A stretch of DNA of 64,000 nucleotides from Marisediminitalea aggregata (GTDB taxonomy: Bacteria > Pseudomonadota > Gammaproteobacteria > Enterobacterales > Alteromonadaceae): contig NZ_FQWD01000004.1 of assembly GCF_900129565.1 (NCBI RefSeq), positions 496,001 through 560,000 on the forward strand, given 5' to 3'. The stretch's first letter is position 1; each line of letters opens with the position of its first letter. Below are positions 6,700-14,835 of this stretch, one piece after another. Position numbers and translations under genes: made by a program. The notes beneath the pieces were generated by a model. It was not told the origin of the DNA, ran no database searches, and saw only the letters and a list, made by a program, of their open reading frames with translations.

Positions 6700-8631
6700 A
6701 TGACAGGCTATTTTCTCTATGCGTTTATTTATCTGGTGGCGGCGGTTATTGCAGTTCCCATCGCTAAGCGATTAGGGCTTGGTTCGGTTTTAGGCTATTT
6801 AATCGCAGGCCTGGTTATTGGCCCGGTATTCGGACTTGTGGGTGACGAAACCACAACTATCCAACACTTTGCCGAGTTTGGTGTGGTGATGATGCTATTT
6901 TTAGTTGGCCTGGAGCTTGAACCTCGCTCATTGTGGGCCATGAAATCAAAGCTTCTGGGTTTGGGCGGATTGCAGCTTGGACTGACTGCTGCGCTTATTA
7001 CCGCCGCAGCAATTGCATTAGGTCAACCCTTTGGGGTTTCCCTGACGATAGGACTCATTTTTGCGCTGTCCTCAACTGCTATCGTACTACAAACTTTTCA
7101 AGAGAAAGGTTTACAGCAAACAGAAGGAGGCAAAAGCGCGTTTTCGGTGCTGCTGTTTCAAGATATCGCCGTCATCCCTATGTTAGCGCTAATCCCGCTG
7201 CTGGCTATTCCTGAGCTGGCGTCGAGTGCTGCAGAGCATGGTTCGAGCAGCGAAAGCCACAACAACTTAAGCCTGGTAGAGGGGCTACCACCGTGGGGCT
7301 ACGGCTTGGTTATCATCAGTTCTGTGGCCTTTGTCACAGTGGGCGGTCACTACCTAAGCCGCCCTTTATTCAAATTTGTCGCTTCGTCACATCTACGTGA
7401 AATTTTCACAGCAACGGCGTTAATGCTTATTATCGGTATTGCCGCTCTGATGGGGTTAGTTGGTCTTTCCCCCGCCCTGGGCGCGTTTCTGGCTGGCGTA
7501 GTACTTGCCAATAGCGAGTTCAGGCACGAGTTGGAAGCTAACATTGAGCCTTTCAAAGGACTCCTCCTCGGGCTCTTTTTTATTACCGTAGGAGCAGGCA
7601 TTAATTTTGGAGTACTGTCGGACAACGCAGTATTAATTGCAGCCCTTACTATTACGGTTATGCTTGTAAAAGCAATGGTACTGTACGTGATTGCCGTCGT
7701 ATTTAAGTTGCGCGAAAGCAATAAATGGCTATTTACACTTAGTTTGGCGCAGGCGGGGGAATTTGGCTTTGTATTGTTAAGTTTTGCATCGCAAAACTAT
7801 GTGCTCCCCAGTAATATTATTTCTGTTCTCTCTTTGGTTGTAGCCATTTCTATGTTCTTAACCCCCGGCCTTTTCATCTTATTCGACAAAGCCATTATGC
7901 CTCGCTATCAAGGCAGCAAAACACAACGGGAGCAAGACACCATTGACGAGCAAGGTTCGGTCGTTATTGCCGGTATAGGGCGCTTCGGTCAAATTATTAA
8001 TCGCTTACTGGTAGCCAATGATGTTAAAACCGTGGTGCTTGATATCCGCTCAGAACAGATTGACCTAATCAGGCGTGTTGGCACAAAAGCCTATTTTGGC
8101 GATGCGTCTAAGCCGGATATTTTACACACTGCCGGTGCTCACGATGCCTCTTTGCTGGTTATCGCCATCGATGATAAAGACACGGCTGCCGAAATGGTAA
8201 AATATGCCAAGCATGCCTACCCCAATGTTAAGGTACTTGCCCGTGCATTCGATCGTGGTCATGGCTACCGTCTTCGTCAGCTAGGTGCAGATTATGTCGT
8301 ATCAGAAACCTATCATTCCGCACTTGAAATGGGGGCAGAAGCACTACGTTCACTGAATATTCATCCTTTCCATGTTGAACGCCAAAAGATGGCCTATAAG
8401 AATATTGAAGATCAACAAAACGATATGCTTTATAAGGCATGGATTGACGATGCCAGCGGTGAACGCATCGACAATAACTACCTCAAACTATTTATTGAAC
8501 TTGAGTCCTTAATTAAAAATGCACTGAAAGCAGATTTGCATGACAAACACTCAAAAATGCGTGGCTGGACACCGCCACCAAAAGGCTACGCTGAAAAACT
8601 TGAGCACGATGAAATACCTGATAATGAATAA
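6700..8631 (+). CDS. kefC: KefC/KefB-type glutathione-gated K+/H+ antiporter
   Basis: 643 residues, normal for Kef. An N-terminal CPA2 antiporter domain of about 12 helices (residues 1-395; LGLGSVLGYLIAGLVIGP, LFLVGLELEP, SSTAIVLQ, FQDIAVIP, GLSPALGAFLAGVVLANSEFRHE) is followed by a cytosolic RCK/TrkA-N domain (VIAGIGRFGQIINRLL, DIRSEQIDLIRRVG, YFGDASKPDIL) and a charged tail. In E. coli these systems are held shut by glutathione and opened by glutathione adducts, acidifying the cytoplasm to protect against electrophiles. The partner KefF lies immediately upstream, and GST and quinone reductase genes lie downstream in the same island unit. Confidence 0.92.
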   Translation: MTGYFLYAFIYLVAAVIAVPIAKRLGLGSVLGYLIAGLVIGPVFGLVGDETTTIQHFAEFGVVMMLFLVGLELEPRSLWAMKSKLLGLGGLQLGLTAALITAAAIALGQPFGVSLTIGLIFALSSTAIVLQTFQEKGLQQTEGGKSAFSVLLFQDIAVIPMLALIPLLAIPELASSAAEHGSSSESHNNLSLVEGLPPWGYGLVIISSVAFVTVGGHYLSRPLFKFVASSHLREIFTATALMLIIGIAALMGLVGLSPALGAFLAGVVLANSEFRHELEANIEPFKGLLLGLFFITVGAGINFGVLSDNAVLIAALTITVMLVKAMVLYVIAVVFKLRESNKWLFTLSLAQAGEFGFVLLSFASQNYVLPSNIISVLSLVVAISMFLTPGLFILFDKAIMPRYQGSKTQREQDTIDEQGSVVIAGIGRFGQIINRLLVANDVKTVVLDIRSEQIDLIRRVGTKAYFGDASKPDILHTAGAHDASLLVIAIDDKDTAAEMVKYAKHAYPNVKVLARAFDRGHGYRLRQLGADYVVSETYHSALEMGAEALRSLNIHPFHVERQKMAYKNIEDQQNDMLYKAWIDDASGERIDNNYLKLFIELESLIKNALKADLHDKHSKMRGWTPPPKGYAEKLEHDEIPDNE

Positions 8632-8800
8632 GGTCAGACAACCATATCAAACGCTGGTTTTCACTAGGCTCTTAATGCAGTTTACGGCTATCCAACCAGG
8701 CCGTAACCCATTAAAACCCTCTCCGATGATGCGATTGATTAATATTAATAAAAATTAAGCTTGCAGCGCAATTAGAGGGCTCTCGTTTGTGGGGCCCAGC

Positions 8801-9193
8801 CTAGCGCTGCTTTGCGTTTATCTGCACATCATGGGTTTCAGACCACACTCTAAGCTCATCCAGAATGTGCAAAGCTGTTCGCCCAAACTCGGTCAGCTCG
8901 TACGTGACGGCAACTGGCCTATCGCTGATAACCTTTCGTAACACCATGCCTTCGTCTTCAAGCTCTTTGAGACGCTGATCAACCATCTTTTTACTTGCGC
9001 CACCGAGCATTCGTGCAAGATCGTTAAATCTGACAGGCTCATCTTTCAGATGGTAAATAATCGAACCTTTCCATTTTCCGCCAATTAATCGCATTCCCTT
9101 TTCAATAGCACAGGGCTCCATGCAAGCGTTGTAAACTTTTTTTCGTCCTTTATTGTCTGTTTTTATTGAACTTTCCAACTTACACCCTCTCAT
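8801..9193 (-). CDS. HxlR-family redox-type transcriptional regulator
   Basis: 130-residue winged-helix regulator. CAIEKGMRLIGGKWKGSI is the HxlR signature (Cys before the first helix), followed by the recognition region (ARMLGGASKKMVDQRLKELEDEGMV) and the wing (VAVTYELTEFGRTAL). HxlR proteins such as YodB and QorR sense quinones or diamide through the N-terminal cysteine; here there are three cysteines before residue 29 (CKLE, NACMEPC). It is divergent from mdaB with a 132-base control region, and a copy of that region precedes kefF. It probably represses both until electrophiles modify the cysteine. ATG 9193 is kept because the decayed copy preserves the same start; ATG 9121 is an alternative. 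Confidence 0.88.
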   Translation of the reverse strand: MRGCKLESSIKTDNKGRKKVYNACMEPCAIEKGMRLIGGKWKGSIIYHLKDEPVRFNDLARMLGGASKKMVDQRLKELEDEGMVLRKVISDRPVAVTYELTEFGRTALHILDELRVWSETHDVQINAKQR

Positions 9194-9285
9194 TTAAAGC
9201 AGGTTACTAAAAGTATACTAATTGATTACCGTTTAAAGGTAACTAAAATATACCACATACCTTAAAGCGAGAAAACACGCTTGCT
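9194..9285. promoter_or_regulatory. divergent hxlR-mdaB control region with HxlR operator candidates
   Basis: Contains AGTATACT (9212-9219), AATTGATT and GGTAACTAAAATA, all shared with the kefF upstream region. The AGTATACT palindrome and the paired GGT(A/T)ACTAAAA half-sites are the best operator candidates. It serves hxlR on the minus strand and the mdaB-cupin-GST group on the plus strand. Confidence 0.6.
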
Positions 9286-9325
9286 TTGATTAACCTATAT
9301 GTAAGCAATCTTAGGAGTCTTTTCA

Positions 9326-9922
9326 ATGAGCACCACAAGTTTAGGCAATGTACTAATTATTAATGCCCACCAGTATTACCCATTCTCAGAGGGCAAGCTG
9401 AATGCTGCCCTTGTTGATAAAGCCGTCACTCTGCTTGAAGGTAAAGGCTATAACACTCGCGTAGTGACGATGGCAGAAAAATACGATGTGGATGAGCAGC
9501 TTGCACATCACCAATGGGCAAATTTTGTCATTCTTCAATCGCCTATTAATTGGATGGGAGTGCCCTGGTCATTCAAAAAATATATGGACGAAGTATATAC
9601 CGCAGGTATGGGCGGCGCTTTGTGTGCGGGCGATGGGCGTGTAGCCGAAGAGCCTAAGAAAAACTACGGTACTGGCGGCACACTTGCAGATGTAAAGTAC
9701 ATGATGTCTCTGACCTTCAATGCACCAGAAGAATCGTTCAATGATAATGAAGAGTTTTTTGACGGTAAATCAGTAGACGATTTGATGTTCCCAATGCATA
9801 TGAACTTCAAGTTTTTTGGCATGACTCCGATGGAAACCTTTGCCAGCTTCGACGTAATGAAAAACGCAGACGTTGAGAACGACTTTAAACGCTTCGAAGC
9901 CCACATAAACAAGCACTTTTAA
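9326..9922 (+). CDS. mdaB: MdaB-like NADPH:quinone oxidoreductase
   Basis: 198-residue flavodoxin-fold enzyme, the size of E. coli MdaB. Signature stretches are [19 protein letters not shown] (FAD pyrophosphate contact), [20 protein letters not shown] (isoalloxazine-binding loop) and [19 protein letters not shown]. MdaB enzymes perform two-electron reduction of quinones to quinols in the cytosol, avoiding semiquinone radicals. It has a strong site TAGGAG before the ATG, is divergent from hxlR and is followed by a cupin and a GST, so it is the first gene of a probable detoxification operon. Confidence 0.9.
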   Translation: MSTTSLGNVLIINAHQYYPFSEGKLNAALVDKAVTLLEGKGYNTRVVTMAEKYDVDEQLAHHQWANFVILQSPINWMGVPWSFKKYMDEVYTAGMGGALCAGDGRVAEEPKKNYGTGGTLADVKYMMSLTFNAPEESFNDNEEFFDGKSVDDLMFPMHMNFKFFGMTPMETFASFDVMKNADVENDFKRFEAHINKHF

Positions 9923-9967
9923 CCCAGTTATAAAGCGATGTTTTTGAAAAACGTCTGAGGAGTTTTT

Positions 9968-10342
9968 ATGTCTCTTTTACGTCCCGTATTGAAATCCGGA
10001 TTTTGCTTGATGTTGGCAGCGACTGCCAACACTCATGCTCGCGAGCAGTATGAACCAGGACACATTGCTTCACCCCAAAAGTATGAAATATTGCTTGAAA
10101 ACGAACGTGCCCTTGTTTTGAAAATGGTGTTGAAGCCAGGCGAAAGCGATTCGTTTCATCGTCACAACAACGAAACGGTTTATTTTGAAAAAGGCAGCAA
10201 GTTAAAAATTGAAACGCTTGGCGGCGAGCAGATTGTTGCTGATGTTCCCGACGGGCATGTCATGTGGCATGAGGCATGGACCCACAGAGTGACAAATCTC
10301 GGTGAGCAGACAGCTATCGCCATTATTGTAGAAGAAAAATAG
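9968..10342 (+). CDS. exported cupin-domain protein
   Basis: 124 residues with an N-terminal signal peptide (about 1-24, ending THA-R). The mature part is a single cupin barrel: the first motif FHRHNNETVYFEKGSKLKIE and the second motif ending GHVMWHEAWTHRVTN, with several histidines positioned for metal binding. Small cupins of this type often accompany oxidative or aromatic-compound genes, but substrate and activity cannot be read from sequence. It has a good site (TGAGGAG) and sits 45 bases after mdaB, within the HxlR-linked group. Confidence 0.75.
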   Translation: MSLLRPVLKSGFCLMLAATANTHAREQYEPGHIASPQKYEILLENERALVLKMVLKPGESDSFHRHNNETVYFEKGSKLKIETLGGEQIVADVPDGHVMWHEAWTHRVTNLGEQTAIAIIVEEK

Positions 10343-10430
10343 GAGAGGTTTTTAGTGTTATTTACTGGCCCCCCTGAAGCCCTGCTGTGGCACGTTATTG
10401 CTTACTGATTCTGCGAAGGAGAAAACAACT

Positions 10431-11150
10431 ATGAGTTCACAAAAAGATATACACCTGTACACAGCCTCTACAATGAATGGCTGGAAACCTGTTGTTTTTC
10501 TTGAAGAAGCGGGTGTCGAATACGATTTAACACATATCGATTTTTCAAAGAACGAGCAAAAGGCGCCGGACTACGTAAAGCTCAATCCAAATGGGCGTAT
10601 TCCTACCATAGTAGATCACGCTAACAACGACTTTGTTGTTTTCGAGTCAGGGGCCATTCTTTGGTACCTGGCTGAGAAGTACGGGAAATTCCTTCCATCT
10701 TCTCCTGATGAGAAATCAAGAACACTACAATGGCTGATGTTCCAGATGGGCGGTGTCGGGCCAATGATGGGCCAGGCAATGTATTTCCAGCGTATTGCGG
10801 CTAAAAACGGCAACGAGGATCCGTTTGCGATTAAACGTTACGTCGACGAAAGTCGCCGACTGATGGAAGTCCTGAATACACATCTGGAGGGTAAAGACTT
10901 TCTGGTAAACAACGAATACACCATCGCAGATATGGCTACCTACACGTGGGCACGTGCCTATTATTGGGCGAATGTCAGCGTTGATGGTCTACCTCACCTG
11001 CAAGCCTGGTTCGACAGAATTGACGCAAGGCCCACCACACAACGTGCTCTTGAAATTCCAAAGCCGTTTTGGGCTTTCTTTGGTAAAGGCGATGTTGAGG
11101 CGCAAGAGCGTGAAAACGCAGAGCGCTTCAAGAATGATGTAAGGAAGTAG
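10431..11150 (+). CDS. glutathione S-transferase family protein
   Basis: 239-residue GST with a thioredoxin-fold N-terminus (HLYTASTMNGWKPVVFLEEAGVEYD, PNGRIPTIVDH, VFESGAILWYLAEKYG) and an all-helical C-terminus (MFQMGGVGPMMGQAMYF, EYTIADMATYTWARAYYW). The VFESGAI motif binds the gamma-glutamyl group. The sequence resembles the YfcG/YghU disulfide-bond oxidoreductase type. ATG 10431, preceded by GAAGGAG, is preferred to an upstream in-frame ATG at 10398. Its presence with KefFC, MdaB and HxlR fits a glutathione-dependent electrophile response. Confidence 0.9.
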   Translation: MSSQKDIHLYTASTMNGWKPVVFLEEAGVEYDLTHIDFSKNEQKAPDYVKLNPNGRIPTIVDHANNDFVVFESGAILWYLAEKYGKFLPSSPDEKSRTLQWLMFQMGGVGPMMGQAMYFQRIAAKNGNEDPFAIKRYVDESRRLMEVLNTHLEGKDFLVNNEYTIADMATYTWARAYYWANVSVDGLPHLQAWFDRIDARPTTQRALEIPKPFWAFFGKGDVEAQERENAERFKNDVRK

Positions 11151-11168
11151 GGGGAAACTTCTACTGCG

Positions 11169-11361
11169 AGCAAAGAATTTGGAAAGTGTCTTTTTTTAAA
11201 TCCCAAACTATTGATTTGCATATATTAAAAGAGACACTTTCTTTTCAAAATCCGTCGAAAGGGGGGAGCTCTGTGCCTTCCGAATGTCGGCCCAATCAAG
11301 TCCTGCCTCTGGTACCACTTTTAGATCGGAACGCAAACCGACGAAAGTTGTTTTTTTGTGC
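11169..11361 (+). repeat. degenerate tRNA-Leu 3' fragment with terminator (right island boundary)
   Basis: 11244-11317 resembles tRNA-Leu 2713-2767, starting TTCAAAATCCG and ending CTCTGGTACCA, but with insertions and substitutions in the variable and T arms. Bases 11318-11361 continue with a diverged copy of the tRNA terminator region (CTTTTAGAT, AAACCGACGAAAG, T run). The preceding 11169-11196 matches the arm before the fragment at 4940. This makes it the right-hand boundary of island unit 2 and clearly older than the exact copy at 4940. Not a functional tRNA. Confidence 0.85.
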
Positions 11362-11550
11362 ATAAATTCGGAGCTCGCCCTCACCTATGCCAATATACAC
11401 GTCCATTAATCGCCTCCTTGCTTAGTGAAACACGCTTTATTTTTCGTTGCAGTGGGATGCTTTAGCTTAATACTACACGATAGAGATATATACCCTATTC
11501 TTTATAGCAAGAGAGTACACTCTAGGTAGTTAACACAAGGATGTTTGTGA

Positions 11551-12309
11551 ATGCCAAGAAACAAAACCACCTTTATTAACCTACTGGTAGAGTTACCATG
11601 GTGGGTGTCGGTACTAGTATCCGCCACGGCCTATGTGATGATGGCGTATGTGTTGCCATCCATTCAAACCGATAACCAAATCACCGACGCGGTGTTTCAA
11701 GCCTTCGTCATTCCAGCACCATATATTGCTGGCCTGATATTACTTGCTGCCCCCTTTGCGTTATTGAATACTCGTCGTAAGGCAATACAACTAGATACCC
11801 AGCGTAATATCCAAACCGTGCGTGATTTGCACTGGCGTAACTTTGAAGAGTTGGTGGCCGAAGCCTATCGCAGGCAGGGATACCGAGTAACTGAAGGTGG
11901 TTATGGTGCCGACGGTGGTATTGATTTAGAACTTCGCAAGGATGACCTGGTTACCTTGGTACAATGCAAGCAGTGGAAAACGCAAAAGGTCGGCGTGAAT
12001 GTGGTGCGAGAAATGTTTGGTGTGCTGACTGCACACCAGGCCAACCATTTTATTATCATCAGTTCTGGCACCTTTACTCAACAAGCTATCGACTTTGCTG
12101 CAGGCAAACCTATCGAGCTAATTGATGGTCCAAAACTATTAGCTTTGGTAAACGATGTGCAGGTTTCACCTCAGGTGACTATTGAAAAACCCAAGGTATG
12201 CCCAAAATGTTCTGGTGAGTTAGTAGAAAGAACGGCCAAACGCGGCCCTAATGCCGGTAATACCTTTTACGGGTGTTCTAACTTCCCGAAATGCCGTTAT
12301 ACCGAATAA
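11551..12309 (+). CDS. membrane-anchored Mrr-type restriction endonuclease with C-terminal zinc ribbon
   Basis: 252 residues. Two N-terminal membrane helices (about 16-36 and 50-72) are followed by a PD-(D/E)xK Mrr-like nuclease domain: helix FEELVAEAYRRQGY, then GADGGIDLEL and LVQCKQWK supply the catalytic D125 and Q138-x-K140. The C-terminus (about 220-252) is a topoisomerase-type C4 zinc ribbon (CPKCSGELV ... YGCSNFPKC). Mrr enzymes cleave modified or foreign DNA; the membrane-anchored type is widespread but its role is unsettled. The next gene (NYN-LOTUS) starts 12 bases later, so they form an operon just outside the tRNA island boundary. Confidence 0.88.
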   Translation: MPRNKTTFINLLVELPWWVSVLVSATAYVMMAYVLPSIQTDNQITDAVFQAFVIPAPYIAGLILLAAPFALLNTRRKAIQLDTQRNIQTVRDLHWRNFEELVAEAYRRQGYRVTEGGYGADGGIDLELRKDDLVTLVQCKQWKTQKVGVNVVREMFGVLTAHQANHFIIISSGTFTQQAIDFAAGKPIELIDGPKLLALVNDVQVSPQVTIEKPKVCPKCSGELVERTAKRGPNAGNTFYGCSNFPKCRYTE

Positions 12310-12321
12310 GTAAGGATAGAG

Positions 12322-13071
12322 ATGAAAGACCTGGATGTTCACAAGAAAGTGGCCGTACTGATTGATGCGGATAATGCACAGTTAGCCAAGCTATCACCGA
12401 TATTAGATGAGATATCAGCGCACGGACATGTGCTCATAAAGCGGGCTTACGGTGATTGGTCTGCCGACACCTTAAAGAACTGGAAGAAGCCGCTTAATGA
12501 GTTAGCTATCCAGCCTATTCAACAGTTTGCCTATACCACCGGTAAAAACTCCACCGATGCATCGATGATTATTGATGCTATGGATTTGCTGTATTCCGAC
12601 CGTATTGATGCCTTTGCATTGGTTTCCAGTGATAGTGACTTTACTAAGCTGGCCTCACGGTTAAGGGAATCGGAAAAGTTTGTGTTTGGTGTGGGTGAAA
12701 AGAAAACACCGGTATCGTTTCGAAATGCCTGTGATGATTTCATCTTCACCGAAAACTTAGGCGCAGAGCCGGTATCTAATAGTGATACACCAAAGCCGGA
12801 TAACGCGATATCCACCAATGGCGCGGAAGAACTGATCCCAGTATTGTTAAAAGCATGGGAGCTGTACCAGAATGATGATGGTTGGGTTAACGTTGGTCCG
12901 GCAGGAAGTTTCTTGAAACGCACAAAACCAGATTTTGATCCTCGTACTTATGGATCAGCCAAAGTAACCGGTGTGGTTGCTGGCCTGTCAGCCATATTCG
13001 AAATGACTAAGTTGAAAGGTAAAGGGGCGACAAATGGGATCTTCTATCGCCCGAAGATTGCGACGCCTTAA
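12322..13071 (+). CDS. NYN-domain nuclease with C-terminal OST-HTH/LOTUS domain
   Basis: 249 residues. The N-terminal NYN (LabA/DUF88, PIN-like) domain has acidic residues in VAVLIDADNAQ, STDASMIIDAMDLL and ALVSSDSDFTKLASRLRE. After a linker, residues about 165-249 form an OST-HTH/LOTUS-like module (LLKAWELYQNDDGWVNVGPAGSFLKR...KGATNGIFYRP). NYN proteins are metal-dependent RNases and LOTUS domains bind RNA, so an RNA-processing or RNA-surveillance role is expected. It sits in an operon with the Mrr-type nuclease and has a clear AAGGA site. Its stop abuts that of the opposing gene. Confidence 0.85.
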   Translation: MKDLDVHKKVAVLIDADNAQLAKLSPILDEISAHGHVLIKRAYGDWSADTLKNWKKPLNELAIQPIQQFAYTTGKNSTDASMIIDAMDLLYSDRIDAFALVSSDSDFTKLASRLRESEKFVFGVGEKKTPVSFRNACDDFIFTENLGAEPVSNSDTPKPDNAISTNGAEELIPVLLKAWELYQNDDGWVNVGPAGSFLKRTKPDFDPRTYGSAKVTGVVAGLSAIFEMTKLKGKGATNGIFYRPKIATP

Positions 13072-13335
13072 TCAAGCACCCAAGACTGTAGTTCGTCTAC
13101 GGCTAGACCGCTGCTTTGTTTTTGGTTTGGCTTGCCGCCGTTGATAAACACCATGCGCTTCCCGTACTTCAATTTCAGTGCGGTATCGGCAATATAGAGG
13201 GCAAGAATATTTTTTAGTTTGCGCCTCTACATCTTCCCATTCGTAGTAAACCCCAGGTTTATTCCCTTCAGAAACAACGTAGTATCGGCGTCTAGAATGC
13301 ACTTCTGGCTGGATAGTAGACAAGTCTCTGGCCAT
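13072..13335 (-). CDS. small protein with RNase H1 N-terminal/viroplasmin-like domain
   Basis: 87-residue basic protein. The central RRYYVVSEGNKPGVYYEWED strand-helix pattern, followed by VEAQTKKYSCPLY, resembles the RNase H1 N-terminal domain (Cauli_VI/viroplasmin), which binds RNA:DNA hybrids. There is no RNase H catalytic domain. The C-terminal 20 residues are very Arg/Lys/Gln-rich, consistent with nucleic-acid binding. The start has a good CAGGAG site. It ends exactly where the NYN gene ends, tail to tail. Domain assignment is by pattern; a search with the Cauli_VI profile would settle it. Confidence 0.65.
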   Translation of the reverse strand: MARDLSTIQPEVHSRRRYYVVSEGNKPGVYYEWEDVEAQTKKYSCPLYCRYRTEIEVREAHGVYQRRQAKPKTKQRSSRRRTTVLGA

Positions 13336-13390
13336 ATTAATCTCCTGTAAATAATGGCGTTAATTCTTAATTACGCTTTACAGCTTTTGA

Positions 13391-13564
13391 ATTGGCAGGT
13401 TCAGTCGCTGGAAATTTGAATGGTATAAAGGTTTGACGCTTGCCAGTAGTGCAGAAAGTTACGCTCCTATATCTGGTAAATATACAAAGCAACTGCAATC
13501 GGAAGCAGCCCGTGCAAGTTTTGAAATCCAGACATTCTTTGCATCCATTGCAATATTAGTTTAG
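13391..13564 (+). other. stop-free stretch without start between small gene and flagellin
   Basis: A 57-codon open stretch following TGA at 13388 and ending at TAG 13562, overlapping the last bases of the flagellin gene. It has no ATG near its beginning. The reading (FSRWKFEWYKG... EAARASFEIQTFFASIA) matches no family I know. It may be the tail of a deleted gene or chance. Confidence 0.2.
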
Positions 13565-14701
13565 TAACGACAAGGCAAGTTGTGGACTTTGATTGGCCTG
13601 CGATAGAACCGATGTACTGGCTTGCTGAATAATTTGATTGCGAGTCAGGTTAGCGGTTTCTACTGCAAAATCCGTGTCTTTAATTCTGCTTTTGGCCGCT
13701 GCTACGTTTTCTCTAATGCTGGATAAGTTTCTTAAAGTGGATTGAAAGCGGTTTTGTTTGGCTCCTAATTCGGCACGGATACTATCCACAGTGGATAATG
13801 CCTTATCCAGGCTGTCGATATCCAAAAACAGTGCATCGTAGGTGCCGGTAGGATTGAAATTATTGCCAAGATCCATCGGGTTTGAAGAAGCCTGTGCAAC
13901 ACGTAATGGTTCATTGGTATTCGATACAACCTGACTACCTACTGTAATTAACGAATCAAATCCGCGAAAGGATAGTTGCTCATTTATTGTATCGACGATC
14001 GTTTGTGCGTCAGAGGTTGAATTTCCACCCAGTGCAACGGTAATTTCGCTGTAGGTATTACCACCATCAACGGAAGTTGCGAATTTATACGTACCTGCAG
14101 GTGCCAACCCGGTATTAAGAATTAGCTGCCCACTTCCCAGATCTCGGTAGGCCCCACTTACATCGTCACCATCATAACCAATCCCGAGCCCTTGGGATGA
14201 TAGCCTGGCTGAACTACCCGAAAGTGATACATCTATAGTTTGCCCGGAATTAGCACCAACAAGAAAAGTTGCACTAAACGTTCCATCGAGCAAATTTCGT
14301 CCTGCGAATTGTGTATCATTAGCAATGCGATTTAGTTCGGTAGATAGCTGACTAATTTCTTTCTGTATCGCGGCATTATCAGCGACGCTATTGATGCCAT
14401 TTTGTGATTGAATTGCCAGTTGCCGCATTCTCTGAATGATTGTTGTGCTCTCAGCCAGAGCGCTATCTGCAGTTTGGACCAACGATATCCCATCGTTAGC
14501 ATTTCTGACAGCTTGTTCCAACCCAAGGATTTGTGATGTCATGCGATCAGATATTTGCAGGCCCGCCGCATCGTCTGCAGCCGCGTTAATTCTGAAGCCG
14601 GAAGAAAGTCGCTCTAAAGAAACGGTTAATTGGGAACCAGACTTTAAAAGCTGCCGTTGAGCATACAGCGAACTGTTATTAGTATTGACATATAGGCCCA
14701 T
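13556..14701 (-). CDS. flagellin-family protein
   Basis: 381 residues with intact flagellin D0/D1 regions at both ends: LSSGFRINAAADDAAGLQIS near residues 32-51, VQTADSALAESTTIIQRMRQLAIQSQNG, and the C-terminal NRFQSTLRNLSSIRENVAAAKSRIKDTDFA...ETANLTRNQIIQQASTSVLSQAN, ending LSLLN. The central domain (about 140-290) is variable and would form the filament surface. No chaperone (FliS), cap (FliD) or other flagellar gene is nearby, so it is an orphan flagellin. A consensus sigma-28 promoter lies upstream, so it should be expressed with late flagellar genes. Confidence 0.93.
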   Translation of the reverse strand: MGLYVNTNNSSLYAQRQLLKSGSQLTVSLERLSSGFRINAAADDAAGLQISDRMTSQILGLEQAVRNANDGISLVQTADSALAESTTIIQRMRQLAIQSQNGINSVADNAAIQKEISQLSTELNRIANDTQFAGRNLLDGTFSATFLVGANSGQTIDVSLSGSSARLSSQGLGIGYDGDDVSGAYRDLGSGQLILNTGLAPAGTYKFATSVDGGNTYSEITVALGGNSTSDAQTIVDTINEQLSFRGFDSLITVGSQVVSNTNEPLRVAQASSNPMDLGNNFNPTGTYDALFLDIDSLDKALSTVDSIRAELGAKQNRFQSTLRNLSSIRENVAAAKSRIKDTDFAVETANLTRNQIIQQASTSVLSQANQSPQLALSLLN

Positions 14702-14808
14702 GCTTCTTTAAAAGAAACCTGGCATCAGGTTTCCTACTACTCCTTTAGAAACTTTCCAACATTACAGACGGAACAATAACAACTTTCATAAATTGAACGC
14801 GCAGGTCG

Positions 14809-14835
14809 TTATCGGCAACTATCTGTAAACGTTTA
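14809..14835 (-). promoter_or_regulatory. sigma-28 (FliA) promoter of the orphan flagellin
   Basis: On the minus strand TAAA (14835-14832), exactly 15 bases, then GCCGATAA (14816-14809): a perfect match to the FliA consensus TAAA-N15-GCCGATAA. It leaves an mRNA leader of about 100 bases before the flagellin ATG at 14701. Confidence 0.9.
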
